The notes under the pieces were generated by a model. The model saw nothing but the letters and a program-made list of their open reading frames with translations, had not been told where the DNA came from and ran no database searches. A DNA stretch of 27,942 bases from CAYJAD01 sp964370835 (GTDB lineage: Bacteria > Desulfobacterota > Desulfovibrionia > Desulfovibrionales > Desulfovibrionaceae): assembly GCA_964370835.1 (NCBI GenBank), contig CAYJLO010000036.1:1-27942 (forward strand). The letters run 5' to 3'. Below are positions 7,421 to 15,389 of the stretch, piece after piece. Position numbers and translations under genes: made by a program. Numbering within the stretch: position 1 is the first letter of the stretch; every line of letters begins with the position of its first letter.

Positions 7421-7639
7421 TTACGCACATTTTATAAACAAAGTTACGCACAGGTTAGGAACAATGCTTTGGGCATGGATGAGTTTTTGCCCCTTCAGAG
7501 TTGTATGGTTATTGTTATCATTGCTGTATTGTTGTTGTTTTAGTCTTTATATGTGTTATTTATATTATATTAAAATTACAGTATTTTTTTTACTTACGCA
7601 CATTTTGCGCACAGACTTATGCACACATTAGAAACAATG
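7421..7639 (+). repeat. Two 46-bp composite repeats: paired TTAYGCACA boxes plus TTAGRAACAATG
   Basis: Unit 1 (7421-7466) has TTACGCACA at 7421 and 7444, then TTAGGAACAATG at 7455. Unit 2 (7594-7639) has TTACGCACA at 7594, TTATGCACA at 7617, then TTAGAAACAATG at 7628. In both units the boxes are 23 bp apart (about two helical turns) and the trailing element starts two bases after the second box. The units are 173 bp apart, with very AT-rich DNA between. TTATGCACA fits the DnaA-box consensus; TTACGCACA is one mismatch off. The whole gap 7316-7770 has no credible gene. Confidence 0.65.
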
Positions 7640-7770
7640 AATCAAAGGAAAATACAAGCATGCATTGCGGCGCAATCGTAGCCCATGGGCGTCCATGATT
7701 TTTAGTGCTGGACAAGGCATATAAGATATTATACTCAGTGCAAAATACGCGTATATCCCTTGAGGTTTTT

Positions 7771-8079
7771 ATGACTATCTCAGCTCTTTATTCCAGTTCT
7801 TCAGCGCTGCAGGCCTTTCAACAAGGCATGGAAAGCGTGGTTTACAATGTGACCGACATCAATCGAGAGGGGCATATTCGCACAGAATTTGTGGAAAATT
7901 TTTCTGGCGGTGTGCAAGCTCACACTGAAGTTATTGTGCCACCCATGGCCCATGGGTACACCGACTACGCCACGGAGTTTGTGAACTCCATCGTGTATGA
8001 AACAGCCCATGCCGCCAATGCCACAGCCGTACAATCGCTGGATGATACCCTTGGTGTCATCGTAAGTATGAAAGTATAG
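7771..8079 (+). CDS. Orphan flagellar basal-body-rod-like protein (FlgC/FlgG-type ends)
   Basis: A 102-residue protein with the two hallmark ends of flagellar rod/hook proteins. The N-terminal SSSALQAFQQGMESVVYNVTD resembles the SALQAF...ANNVAN helix. The C-terminal YATEFVNSIVYETAHAANA followed by AVQSLDDTLGVIVSMK resembles the conserved C-terminal helix. Only about 35 residues lie between, fewer than in FlgC. No other flagellar gene is in the window. The ATG at 7771 is preceded by TTGAGG at a good distance; the frame also has an upstream ATG at 7705 without a comparable site. It may be a stand-alone homologue of unknown role or a displaced rod component. The EamA gene starts 2 nt after its stop. 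Confidence 0.65.
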   Translation: MTISALYSSSSALQAFQQGMESVVYNVTDINREGHIRTEFVENFSGGVQAHTEVIVPPMAHGYTDYATEFVNSIVYETAHAANATAVQSLDDTLGVIVSMKV

Positions 8080-8081
8080 TC

Positions 8082-8990
8082 ATGTTAAGCGGTTTTATTT
8101 ATGCCGTTGTTGCGGCTTGCTCTTATGGCCTCATTGCGCTTTTTTCTGTGCCGCTCATGGGTGAGGGTCTTTCCTTTTCCACGGTAAATACCTTTCGTTT
8201 TTTACTGGCAAGCCTCATGGTTGCGCTCTTTGTTTTGGTGCGCAAACGTAGCTTGCGTATATTTGTGGTGTGTAAAAGCGATATGGTAAAATTTCTTGGC
8301 GTGAGCCTTTTTTATGCCCTCACGGCGCTTACTTTCATGGCGGCCTTTTTGGAAATGGATACGGGCATTGTGGTGACGGTGCAGTATTGCTATCCCATTT
8401 TTGTGGTATTTTGCATGGTGGCTTTTTTTGGTGAATCATTTCGCATGAGTACGGCCGCATCAGCTTTGCTCATTGTGTTGGGTGTGGCCATATTTTCTTT
8501 GCAGGATATTTTTTTTGGTACCAGTGGCGTTAAAATCACCCTTTGGGGCATGTTTTTAACCATTTTCTGTGCTGTTTTCATGGCTTTATATGTGTTGGGC
8601 ATTCAAGTGGCAAAATTTCAATGTTCCAATGAATTTGTCACAGCCATGTATATGATGTTGGGTACTGGCCTGTATTGTATGCTGTACGGCTTTTGTACAG
8701 GGGACTTGCAAATGCCAAGTTCTGCCAATCAATGGCAACAATTATTTACCCTTTCCTTGGTCACAGGGGTTGTGGCCAATATATGTTTGGTATTTGCCGT
8801 ACGTATTGTGGGCCCTTCCCTTGCTTCTATTTTAGGCGGTCTTGAACCGGCCACAGGTCTTTGGGCCGGTGTATACTTATTGGGCGAGCCAGCCACTTGG
8901 GGTAATGTGTTGGGTGCCATTTGCATTTTAGCCGCCGTGGGGCTTGTGGCGTGGAAGTCGCACGCTCCCCAAAATAGCACACAAGCATAA
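8082..8990 (+). CDS. EamA/DMT-family transporter
   Basis: A 302-residue inner-membrane protein with about ten hydrophobic segments arranged as two EamA repeats, typical of drug/metabolite transporters. The first repeat starts at FIYAVVAACSYGLIALFSVP; the second covers about residues 150-295 and ends with the characteristic SLASILGGLEPATGLWAGVY and a final helix NVLGAICILAAVGLVAW. The substrate cannot be told from sequence; such permeases often export amino acids or other small metabolites. The start is two bases after the preceding stop, so the pair is cotranscribed. Confidence 0.85.
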   Translation: MLSGFIYAVVAACSYGLIALFSVPLMGEGLSFSTVNTFRFLLASLMVALFVLVRKRSLRIFVVCKSDMVKFLGVSLFYALTALTFMAAFLEMDTGIVVTVQYCYPIFVVFCMVAFFGESFRMSTAASALLIVLGVAIFSLQDIFFGTSGVKITLWGMFLTIFCAVFMALYVLGIQVAKFQCSNEFVTAMYMMLGTGLYCMLYGFCTGDLQMPSSANQWQQLFTLSLVTGVVANICLVFAVRIVGPSLASILGGLEPATGLWAGVYLLGEPATWGNVLGAICILAAVGLVAWKSHAPQNSTQA

Positions 8991-9003
8991 TAAGGCTCTA
9001 TAT

Positions 9004-9516
9004 ATGAAGTGGATAACTCACCAAAGCGTGCCCGTGGGCATTGCTCTTTTGCTGGATTGGCCCCATGCGGCCTTGGGCGGTGTGGCTTGTGGTGCCATTT
9101 TGCCCGACGTGATAGATATGGGTATTTCGCGCATGAGTCCCAATCCTCAAAAAACCTTTAAGGCCATACATCGTGGTTTTACGCATTGGTTTGGATGGTA
9201 TGCACTTTTATTGCTGTTTTGGTTCCTATTGTACATGTATCCGCGCAGTATGGGGGCCTTGCATTTACCCTTGAAACAATTGTATTTCTTGGGTGGCGTG
9301 GCTTTTGGGGGTATGTTTCATGTTCTTTTGGATATGTGTACGCCGTCGGGTATTCCCCTCTTACCCTTTTCACAGCAAAAACGTTTTTCATTGAAGCTTT
9401 TTTCCACAGGATCTCCACAGGAATATCTCTTCTTGGCCTTGGTCTTAGCTTTATTTGCGGCCTTGGGTGTGGATGATTTTTCTGGCATATTGCGCCAAGT
9501 TCAAAGAATAATATAA
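9004..9516 (+). CDS. YdjM/DUF457-type membrane-bound metal-dependent hydrolase
   Basis: A 170-residue inner-membrane protein with four or so hydrophobic segments. The N-terminal HQSVPVGIALLL, the GAILPDVID motif, and HRGFTHW (about residues 54-60) are the metal-ligand-like His/Asp signature of the DUF457 family (E. coli YdjM). A second conserved patch, GGMFHVLLDMCTPSGIPLL, carries further His/Asp. Hydrolase activity is a family-level prediction. The ATG at 9004 gives the conserved N-terminus; the frame extends upstream into the EamA gene without similarity. It lies 13 nt after EamA and 12 nt before the TSUP gene. Confidence 0.82.
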   Translation: MKWITHQSVPVGIALLLDWPHAALGGVACGAILPDVIDMGISRMSPNPQKTFKAIHRGFTHWFGWYALLLLFWFLLYMYPRSMGALHLPLKQLYFLGGVAFGGMFHVLLDMCTPSGIPLLPFSQQKRFSLKLFSTGSPQEYLFLALVLALFAALGVDDFSGILRQVQRII

Positions 9517-9528
9517 AAGGAAAAAAGC

Positions 9529-10305
9529 GTGGAATTAGAACTGTATGTCATAGTGGCCTGTGCTTTCATGTATTTGGTGGCCGGATTTGTGGATGCCATT
9601 GCCGGCGGCGGCGGTCTCATCACCATTCCATCGCTCATGCTGTTTAATATACCGCCTCACTTTGCGCTGGGCACCAATAAATTTGCCTCAAGCCTTGGCT
9701 CTCTCACCGCCATATGGCCTTTTTTACGTAATAATCTCATAGTATTACATTTGGTTCCCGTGGGTTTTGCATCGGCATTCATTGGCGGTGCTTTGGGCTC
9801 TTGGCTGGCTTTGCAGGTGGCACCGGCCCTTTTGGGCAAAATAATGGCCTTTTTATTGCCTTTAGGTTTGGTGTGCTCGCTTTTTTCAGGAAAAAATGTA
9901 GGCGTAGAAAAAGATATTCCTGTGAAAACACAGAAAGTATATGTGGCCTTGGTGGGTCTTGGCATTGGGGTGTATGATGGCTTTTTTGGCCCTGCCACGG
10001 GCTCATTTTTCATTTTGGCCTTAAATCTCACCTTGGGCATGGAGTTGGTGCGCGCTTCCGGCACCACCAAGGTGCTCAATTTGGCTTCCAATGTGGGGGC
10101 TTTGGCCACCTTTGCTTCGGGCGGCGTGGTGTTGTATGCCTTGGCCATACCGTGCGCCGTGGGGAGCATCATCGGTAATCAAATGGGCGCAAGGCTTGCC
10201 ATTAAGGTGGGCGTTAAAATGGTGCGCATCTTTTTGTATATGGCGTTGGGTCTGCTCTTTACTACCCTCTTATACAAATACGTACTTGCAGATTTATTTG
10301 CCTAA
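9529..10305 (+). CDS. TSUP-family sulfite/sulfonate exporter-like permease (TauE/SafE)
   Basis: A 258-residue permease with about eight membrane segments. The N-terminal GFVDAIAGGGGLITIPSLM and the GTNKFASSLGSLTA stretch are diagnostic of the TauE/SafE (TSUP, YfcA-like) family; the second half repeats the pattern with YDGFFGPATGSFFI and SGTTKVLNLASNVGALATF. Members move sulfur-containing or organic anions; the substrate here is unknown. It uses a GTG start at 9529, supported by AAAAGGA about 8 bases upstream. It ends 3 bases from the stop of the convergent acyltransferase gene, with no terminator visible between them. Confidence 0.88.
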   Translation: MELELYVIVACAFMYLVAGFVDAIAGGGGLITIPSLMLFNIPPHFALGTNKFASSLGSLTAIWPFLRNNLIVLHLVPVGFASAFIGGALGSWLALQVAPALLGKIMAFLLPLGLVCSLFSGKNVGVEKDIPVKTQKVYVALVGLGIGVYDGFFGPATGSFFILALNLTLGMELVRASGTTKVLNLASNVGALATFASGGVVLYALAIPCAVGSIIGNQMGARLAIKVGVKMVRIFLYMALGLLFTTLLYKYVLADLFA

Positions 10306-10308
10306 TAT

Positions 10309-12078
10309 TTACGCATTTCTGGGAGTAACGGGACCGTAACTGGCTCTCAGTTCCGTTACTTCTTGCGGACTCATGTAGCGCAGAAGAACCTTTTCCGGCG
10401 TGTGCGCCAAATCCACCACCAAGAGTGCATCGAGGGTGCCAAAGTCTTTATCTTCATGGAAGGCCGCAATGCGTCCGCCCAATTGCAGATAATGCTTAAA
10501 TAAAATGGGCAAGCCTTTATCGCCTTCGATATCTTTCACCATTTTATTGGCCATTTTGTAATCAAGACCCTGCACATTGGGCGCATTGGGGCCTGCAAAA
10601 TCCCTGGGCTGGCGTTTGCCTTGAGTGTATTGACACAAGTCATGTTCCCAATGGTTGGCCTCTAGGGTTTGGCGTAAGATATGCGCCGAAGCGTCAGTAT
10701 AACCAAGACCCATGCTGCAAGGACCAAAAAGCGTACGCAATTTATGGCGCACAATCATGCGTCCAATGCCCTTCCACAAAAGCATAAGTGGCACATAATC
10801 GCGCTGATATTCGGGTTTCACAAAGGCTCTGCCCAGTTCCATGGAATTGGCGCATTGCTCATAAAAGGGCGTTTGAATATCAAAAAGTGATGCAAGGTAG
10901 AGCTTTTCTTGGCTTTGGTGAGCTTCTTCTGGCATAAAACAGCGTACGCGATAGGCACCGGCGATGGTGTTTTTTTCCACATCCCAAAGCACCAAATGCG
11001 TATACTCTTTATCAAAGGAATCTGTGTCGCGTTCATTGCCCGAGCCTTCGCCCACAAGGCGAAAGGTTTCTTCGCGCAGTCGCCCAATTTCTTGCAAAAT
11101 ACAAGAAGATTCATGCCCTTGTATGGCAAAAACCGCATAGCGACCTTCGGTGGCCAGAGTTTCTCTGTCCAAAAACTTTTGGCCTTCTTGCTGTAATTGC
11201 TCATGGGGGCAGGCTTGAGCCACGGGTACAGGCCAGATTTTATCTGTGACATCTTCTTTAATGACGCCAAGCTGTTCACAGCGAATGCGCATGAGCGCCG
11301 TGCGTGCGGCGTCATTTTTAAGGGCATGTAAAACGCTGCCATCCACGGGCTTGCCCACCACAAATTCCACCGTGGTATTGCGTCTACCCCAAAGCTCTCT
11401 GGGCAAAAGCACCGTGCGCAGCATGGGGTGAATGCACCCAGCGGCATGGAAAAGCATGGAATTGCGCCCTTTAAAATAGATGGGTATGGCTTTGATATGG
11501 GCTTGACGGGCCAAGCGACCACACAGGGATTGCCACACAGGCTCCACAATGGTTTTGGAACTCATTTGCCAATGGGCCACCATGCCCGAAGGAAAAATGC
11601 CCAAGGCACCGCCCTGCTCCACATGGCGCACGGCCTGACGCACCGCTTGCATATTTTCGCGTTGGTTTTTACCCGACACATCCACGGGGATAATCATGGG
11701 TGCCAGTTCGGGAATGCGGGTGAGCATTTCATTGGCAAGTAATTTAAAATCATGGCGTAAAGTGCCGCATAATGCCGCAAGGATAACGCCTTCCACACCA
11801 CCAAAAGGATGATTGGCAAAAACCAGCGCAGGACCCGGTTCAGCCAATACATCAAGGCTTTCACCTTGGTGGTTTAAAGAAATATGTAATTGATTTAAGG
11901 TAGTATGGCCAAAATCCCATGGAGTTTCGGCAAGGGGCATTTTTTCATATTCGGTGAGCAAACTGTGTAAACCCAGCACGCGAGAAATGAAAGATCCGGA
12001 TGCTTTGAGCCTTGGCGCTGGTATGACGCCGGTGCTATCCTCATGGTTTAGGGAGGTCTTAGGGCCTCGATCCATCAT
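10309..12078 (-). CDS. Two-domain acyltransferase: PlsC-like O-acyltransferase plus OlsB-like N-acyltransferase (OlsF-like)
   Basis: A 589-residue fusion. Residues about 60-275 form a PlsC-type domain with FANHPFGGVEG (H90) and GIFPSGMVAHW; the classical HX4D is replaced by an HPFGGVE pattern, which I believe is usual for this hemolysin-related subfamily. Residues about 315-500 form a GNAT-like OlsB-type N-acyltransferase domain, with YAVFAIQ, ELGRAFVKPEYQ and MLLWKGIGRMI. The same domain order is known for OlsF, which makes ornithine lipid without phosphate, so the neighbouring pho/pst regulon may be relevant. A Gly/Ser variant lipid is equally possible. Two ATGs (12078, 12075) follow AGGAG; the second has the better spacing. 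Substrate is inferred. Confidence 0.78.
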   Translation of the reverse strand: MMDRGPKTSLNHEDSTGVIPAPRLKASGSFISRVLGLHSLLTEYEKMPLAETPWDFGHTTLNQLHISLNHQGESLDVLAEPGPALVFANHPFGGVEGVILAALCGTLRHDFKLLANEMLTRIPELAPMIIPVDVSGKNQRENMQAVRQAVRHVEQGGALGIFPSGMVAHWQMSSKTIVEPVWQSLCGRLARQAHIKAIPIYFKGRNSMLFHAAGCIHPMLRTVLLPRELWGRRNTTVEFVVGKPVDGSVLHALKNDAARTALMRIRCEQLGVIKEDVTDKIWPVPVAQACPHEQLQQEGQKFLDRETLATEGRYAVFAIQGHESSCILQEIGRLREETFRLVGEGSGNERDTDSFDKEYTHLVLWDVEKNTIAGAYRVRCFMPEEAHQSQEKLYLASLFDIQTPFYEQCANSMELGRAFVKPEYQRDYVPLMLLWKGIGRMIVRHKLRTLFGPCSMGLGYTDASAHILRQTLEANHWEHDLCQYTQGKRQPRDFAGPNAPNVQGLDYKMANKMVKDIEGDKGLPILFKHYLQLGGRIAAFHEDKDFGTLDALLVVDLAHTPEKVLLRYMSPQEVTELRASYGPVTPRNA

Positions 12079-12113
12079 GCTCTCCTGAAATACCTGAAAA
12101 GTGGTGCATTTTG

Positions 12114-12135
12114 CATGGCTAGACGATAAGCCATG
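12114..12135. repeat. Inverted repeat upstream of the acyltransferase gene
   Basis: CATGGCT and AGCCATG form a perfect 7-bp inverted repeat with an 8-base loop, 36 bases upstream of the start codon at 12078. It could be an operator or a leader hairpin; nothing further supports either. The rest of 12136-12250 shows no gene. Confidence 0.4.
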
Positions 12136-12250
12136 TTAGTTGTGTGGGGACAATGTAGACCAAAAGAGTCACAAAGGCAACCAAGTAATACGAGGACTTA
12201 CTACGATTTTTTGCATGTTGATTGGAATAATAATAGTCCTTTTTACAAGA

Positions 12251-12282
12251 AAAGGCCCTGTGGGGTGAGCCAAAGGGCCTTT
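12251..12282 (-). terminator. Probable terminator of pstSCA
   Basis: AAAGGCCC (12251-12258) pairs with GGGCCTTT (12275-12282) around a 16-base loop, 72 bases beyond the pstA stop. The leftward T tract is weak (TTTTCTTG); the rightward side has a better T run (12288-12293), but no rightward gene needs it. Confidence 0.6.
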
Positions 12283-12354
12283 AGGTATTTTTTATAATGT
12301 GCTTCACAAAAGCAAAGGCATAACTTTTTGCTTTGCGCGAAGCAACTGCCAGTT

Positions 12355-13227
12355 TTAATGGCCTTTTTTCTTTTGCATGCGGTCGCGCAAGTAAATGGCA
12401 AAGATATTCATGCCAAGCACCAGCATGATAAGCACAAGGGCTGTACCGTATTGCAAAGGACGGGTTTTTTCAATTTCTGTACCGGCGGTGGCAAGCACAT
12501 ACATATGATAAGGCAAAGCCATGACAGCACTGAACACAGAATCGGGATCTTTGGGTGTATAGAAAACAGCCGCTGTGAACATGATGGCAGCGGTTTCCCC
12601 TGCGGCGCGGGATAAGCCCAAAATGGCGCCGGTGAGCATGCCTGGTGTGGCGGCAGGAAGTACCACGCGGGCAATGGTTTGCCATTTGGTGGCACCAAGG
12701 CCAAAGGAGGCTTCGCGATAGGTGTCTGGCACGGTGCGTAGAGCTTCTTCGGCGGTGCCGATGATCACAGGTAAAGTGAGTACAGCAAGGGTAAGGATAC
12801 CGGCTAAAATACTGACACCCATGCCCAAGAAGGTCACGAAAAAGGCTAGTCCAAAGAGACCAAACACCACAGAAGGTACACCGGCAAGGTTATTTACGCC
12901 AAGGCGAATATAGCGAGCAAAGGTGGTGCGTCCGGCGTATTCGTGCAAATAAATGGCAGAAGCCACGCCCAAGGGGAAAGCTATGAGCAATGCGCCGAGG
13001 GAAAGCAAAAATGTGCCGAGGATACAAGGCCAAATGCCGCCTTCTGTCATCATTTTGCGTGGGGATTCCACAATAAATTCCCAAGAAAGAGCCGGAAGGC
13101 CTTGCACAGCCAAGAAGATACAAACAATGACCAAGGCAGACACATTAACATAGGCCGCCAGACGCAATATGCCAAACATGAAGCTTTGGCGCGCCATACG
13201 CGAAGCGGAAGAAGCGGTAAAATTCAT
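12355..13227 (-). CDS. pstA: Phosphate ABC transporter permease PstA
   Basis: Inner-membrane permease subunit of the high-affinity phosphate importer, 290 residues with six predicted membrane segments. The segment IWPCILGTFLLSLGALLIAF begins the permease core. GVPSVVFGLFGLAFFV and the EAA-loop region EEALRTVPDTYREASFGLGA, which contacts the ATPase, are typical of PstA. It starts 8 nt after the pstC stop, so the two permease genes are coupled. The ATPase partner PstB is not next to it but is encoded in the divergent phoB-phoR-pstB-phoU unit about 5 kb away. Confidence 0.96.
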   Translation of the reverse strand: MNFTASSASRMARQSFMFGILRLAAYVNVSALVIVCIFLAVQGLPALSWEFIVESPRKMMTEGGIWPCILGTFLLSLGALLIAFPLGVASAIYLHEYAGRTTFARYIRLGVNNLAGVPSVVFGLFGLAFFVTFLGMGVSILAGILTLAVLTLPVIIGTAEEALRTVPDTYREASFGLGATKWQTIARVVLPAATPGMLTGAILGLSRAAGETAAIMFTAAVFYTPKDPDSVFSAVMALPYHMYVLATAGTEIEKTRPLQYGTALVLIMLVLGMNIFAIYLRDRMQKKKGH

Positions 13228-13235
13228 GTGTACTC

Positions 13236-14111
13236 CTATAGGCTAGAAGAGCCCACTTGCTTATGCTTTTCGGCAATGTGCTGGGCAATCATGTTAAAGG
13301 CTAATGTGAACAAGAAAAGTACCATACCAATGGCAAAAAGGGCGTGGTAATGCTCGCCTCTATAGGGAGCTTCGGCCATTTCTGCGGCAATGGAGGCAGG
13401 CATGGGGCGAACGGGGTCGAAAATGGAACCGGGAATCATACCGGCACCGCCTGCCACCATGAGCACCACCATGGTTTCGCCAATGGCGCGGGACATACCA
13501 AGCATGATGGCTGTGCCAATGCCGGATAAAGCGGCGGGCACCACAACTTTCACCGTGGTTTCCCAACGAGTGGCACCAAGGGCAAGGGAGGCTTCGCGTA
13601 AAGGACGCGGCACGGCAAAAAGGGCATCTTCTGCCACGGAGCAAATGGTGGGAACAGACATGAAAGCCAACATGAGACTGGCGTTGAACACGTTAAGACC
13701 TGTGGAAGCACCCAAATAATCTTGTAAAATGGGGGCCACCACCACCATACCGAAAAAGCCGATGACAACCGATGGTAAAGCGGCCAAAAGTTCCACGAAG
13801 GGCTTCACTATGCGGCGCACATTGGTGGTGGCAATTTCTGTTAAATAGGCCGCCGTCATGACGCCAAGGGGCACGGCAATGAGCGAGGCCAAGATGGTGA
13901 CTGAAAGCGATCCCACAAGTAAGGGGAAGATGCCAAAGTCCACAGGGTCTGAGGTGGGGTACCAATATTGTCCAAAAAGGAAATCGGTCACCGAGACAAC
14001 ATTAAATATGGGTAAGCCTTCCCAAAAAAGGAAGAGCATGATGCCAAGCAAGGAAAGAAGCGAAAATGTCGCCGCGCCAGCCAGTGAAAAATTGATGATT
14101 TTTTCTTTCAT
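13236..14111 (-). CDS. pstC: Phosphate ABC transporter permease PstC
   Basis: Second membrane subunit of the PstSCAB importer, 291 residues. The N-terminal helix (about 8-32) is followed by the PstC-typical FGIFPLLVGSLSVTILASLI, ELLAALPSVVIGFFGMV, and the EAA loop EDALFAVPRPLREASLALGA. GMSRAIGETMVVLMVAGG matches the conserved region used for phosphate passage. Normal length. It is preceded by an 82-nt gap that holds a terminator-like hairpin separating it from pstS, and followed after 8 nt by pstA. Confidence 0.96.
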   Translation of the reverse strand: MKEKIINFSLAGAATFSLLSLLGIMLFLFWEGLPIFNVVSVTDFLFGQYWYPTSDPVDFGIFPLLVGSLSVTILASLIAVPLGVMTAAYLTEIATTNVRRIVKPFVELLAALPSVVIGFFGMVVVAPILQDYLGASTGLNVFNASLMLAFMSVPTICSVAEDALFAVPRPLREASLALGATRWETTVKVVVPAALSGIGTAIMLGMSRAIGETMVVLMVAGGAGMIPGSIFDPVRPMPASIAAEMAEAPYRGEHYHALFAIGMVLFLFTLAFNMIAQHIAEKHKQVGSSSL

Positions 14112-14130
14112 GTGTTATGCCTTTTATGCC

Positions 14131-14178
14131 AAAAAGCCCTCCCTACGCGCCTTTGAGGCAACATGGGGAGGGTTTTTT
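14131..14178 (-). terminator. Attenuator/partial terminator between pstS and pstC
   Basis: On the minus strand CCCTCCC (14172-14166) pairs with GGGAGGG (14143-14137), an inner GCCT/AGGC stem (about 14149-14159) strengthens the loop, and a C then TTTTT follow. The plus side also has TTTTTT. Placed between a periplasmic binding protein and its permeases, it would let most transcripts stop after pstS. Confidence 0.8.
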
Positions 14179-14193
14179 AACTATATTTGATAA

Positions 14194-15009
14194 TTACTTG
14201 CTTAAAGGAATGAAGCCCACTTCTTTCACGAGCTTTTGACCTTCGGCGCCAAGGGCATAGTCAATGAAGTTTTTAGCTTCGCCTTGGGGTTCGCCATTGG
14301 TGAAGAGGTACAAGTCACGAGCGATGGGCCATTTGCCGGAAAGGGCATTTTCAGGAGTGGCTTGGAAACCGTCTACGCTCAATACTTTGGTGGCGTCGCT
14401 CACATAACCGTAACCGATATAACCGATGGCGTTGGGGTTTTTAGCAACAGCTTGTACCACTGCGCCGCTGGAAGCTTGCAATAAAGCAGAAGGAGCTACG
14501 CGAGCCTTACCAAGAATTTTTTCTTGCCAAGTTTCATAAGTACCGGAAGATGTATCGCGGGAAATCACAACGATTTTCTTGTCTGGACCGCCAACTTCTT
14601 CCCAGTTGGTGATTTTGCCGCTGTAAATGCCTTTCAATTGCTCAATGGTAAGATTGGTGAGCTTGCTGGTGGGGTGAACCACTGGTACCAAAGCGTCGAT
14701 GGCAATAACATAACGCTTAGGAGCGATGCCTTTGCTTTCGGCAAGCTTCACTTCTTTGCCGGAAATGTCACGGGAAGCCATGGCAATGTTACACAAGTTA
14801 TCGATAAGAGCTTTGATACCGTTACCGGAACCGCCGCCGGAAATGGCGATGGCAACGCTGGGATTTTTTTCCATGTAGGCTTCAGCAGTTTTTTGGATAA
14901 CGGGTAACACAGTGGTGGAACCGTTGATGACGATTTCTTCTTTAGCTTGCACAGGTGCAGCAAGACCAAGTGCCAACAAGGCAGCAAATACTACGCGTGA
15001 TAATTTCAT
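14194..15009 (-). CDS. pstS: Periplasmic phosphate-binding protein PstS
   Basis: Binds phosphate in the periplasm and delivers it to PstCA. Residues 1-22 form a Sec signal peptide ending PVQA before KEE. The mature protein has VINGSTTVLPVIQK, ISGGGSGNGIKAL and SRDTSSGTYETW, the Ser/Thr/Arg/Asp loops that hold phosphate in this family. At 271 residues it belongs to the shorter PstS class. First gene of the leftward unit; Pho-box-like half-sites lie about 70-125 bases upstream of its ATG, and an attenuator hairpin follows its stop, so high expression under phosphate starvation is likely. Confidence 0.96.
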   Translation of the reverse strand: MKLSRVVFAALLALGLAAPVQAKEEIVINGSTTVLPVIQKTAEAYMEKNPSVAIAISGGGSGNGIKALIDNLCNIAMASRDISGKEVKLAESKGIAPKRYVIAIDALVPVVHPTSKLTNLTIEQLKGIYSGKITNWEEVGGPDKKIVVISRDTSSGTYETWQEKILGKARVAPSALLQASSGAVVQAVAKNPNAIGYIGYGYVSDATKVLSVDGFQATPENALSGKWPIARDLYLFTNGEPQGEAKNFIDYALGAEGQKLVKEVGFIPLSK

Positions 15010-15079
15010 TATGAACTCCTAAATTTTGTTTTCGAAGAATGCGCTTTCAGCAGCGCCAACATGGGTATCGTTTTTCTAT

Positions 15080-15133
15080 GTTACAAATAGATGACAAAAG
15101 GGGAAAAGAATGGTGACAGTGTGAAAGTGACAC
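15080..15133 (-). promoter_or_regulatory. Pho-box-like array upstream of pstS
   Basis: Minus-strand heptamers CTGTCAC (15119-15113), CTTTTCC (15108-15102), TTGTCAT (15097-15091) and TTGTAAC (15086-15080) repeat every 11 bp, the spacing of PhoB half-sites (consensus CTGTCAT). A further GTGTCAC lies at 15133-15127, out of phase. The end pair TTGTCAT-N4-TTGTAAC closely matches the pair upstream of phoB. PhoB binding is inferred from consensus and context. Confidence 0.65.
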
Positions 15134-15280
15134 TTTTGTGAGCTTGTAACTACTTGTAATGCTAGCGTGAAATCAATTGTTACGAAAATATTTTATTTTG
15201 TATTTTTGTGGAAATTTGTTGTTTGTGGTGTTTTTTTGTCGTTGTATGACACATGTTGTTTTTTGGGTTTGAGTTTGGGG

Positions 15281-15351
15281 TGACGTAGAGTCCGCGTCAT
15301 CGAGGCTAGGAGTTTTCGGTTTGGTATGACGTAGAGTTTGGGTCATCGAGG
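15281..15351. repeat. Tandem 25-bp direct repeats with 46-bp period
   Basis: TGACGTAGAGTCCGCGTCAT (15281-15300) and TGACGTAGAGTTTGGGTCAT (15327-15346), each followed by CGAGG, are direct repeats 46 bp apart. Each has inward-facing TGAC/GTCA arms, so each could bind a dimeric protein or fold as a short hairpin. Only two units. Purpose unknown. Confidence 0.6.
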
Positions 15352-15389
15352 ATATGAAAGAGTTTAACACTTAGTATTATGTCAATTTG

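Noticed and set aside
7501..7698. 65-codon plus-strand frame in the AT-rich gap
   Set aside because: Runs through the composite repeats, no ribosome site and no protein similarity; low-complexity hydrophobic start arises from AT-rich DNA.
15173..15370. 65-codon minus-strand frame upstream of pstS
   Set aside because: Covers the 46-bp tandem repeats; Thr/Gln/Lys-rich low complexity and no ribosome site.
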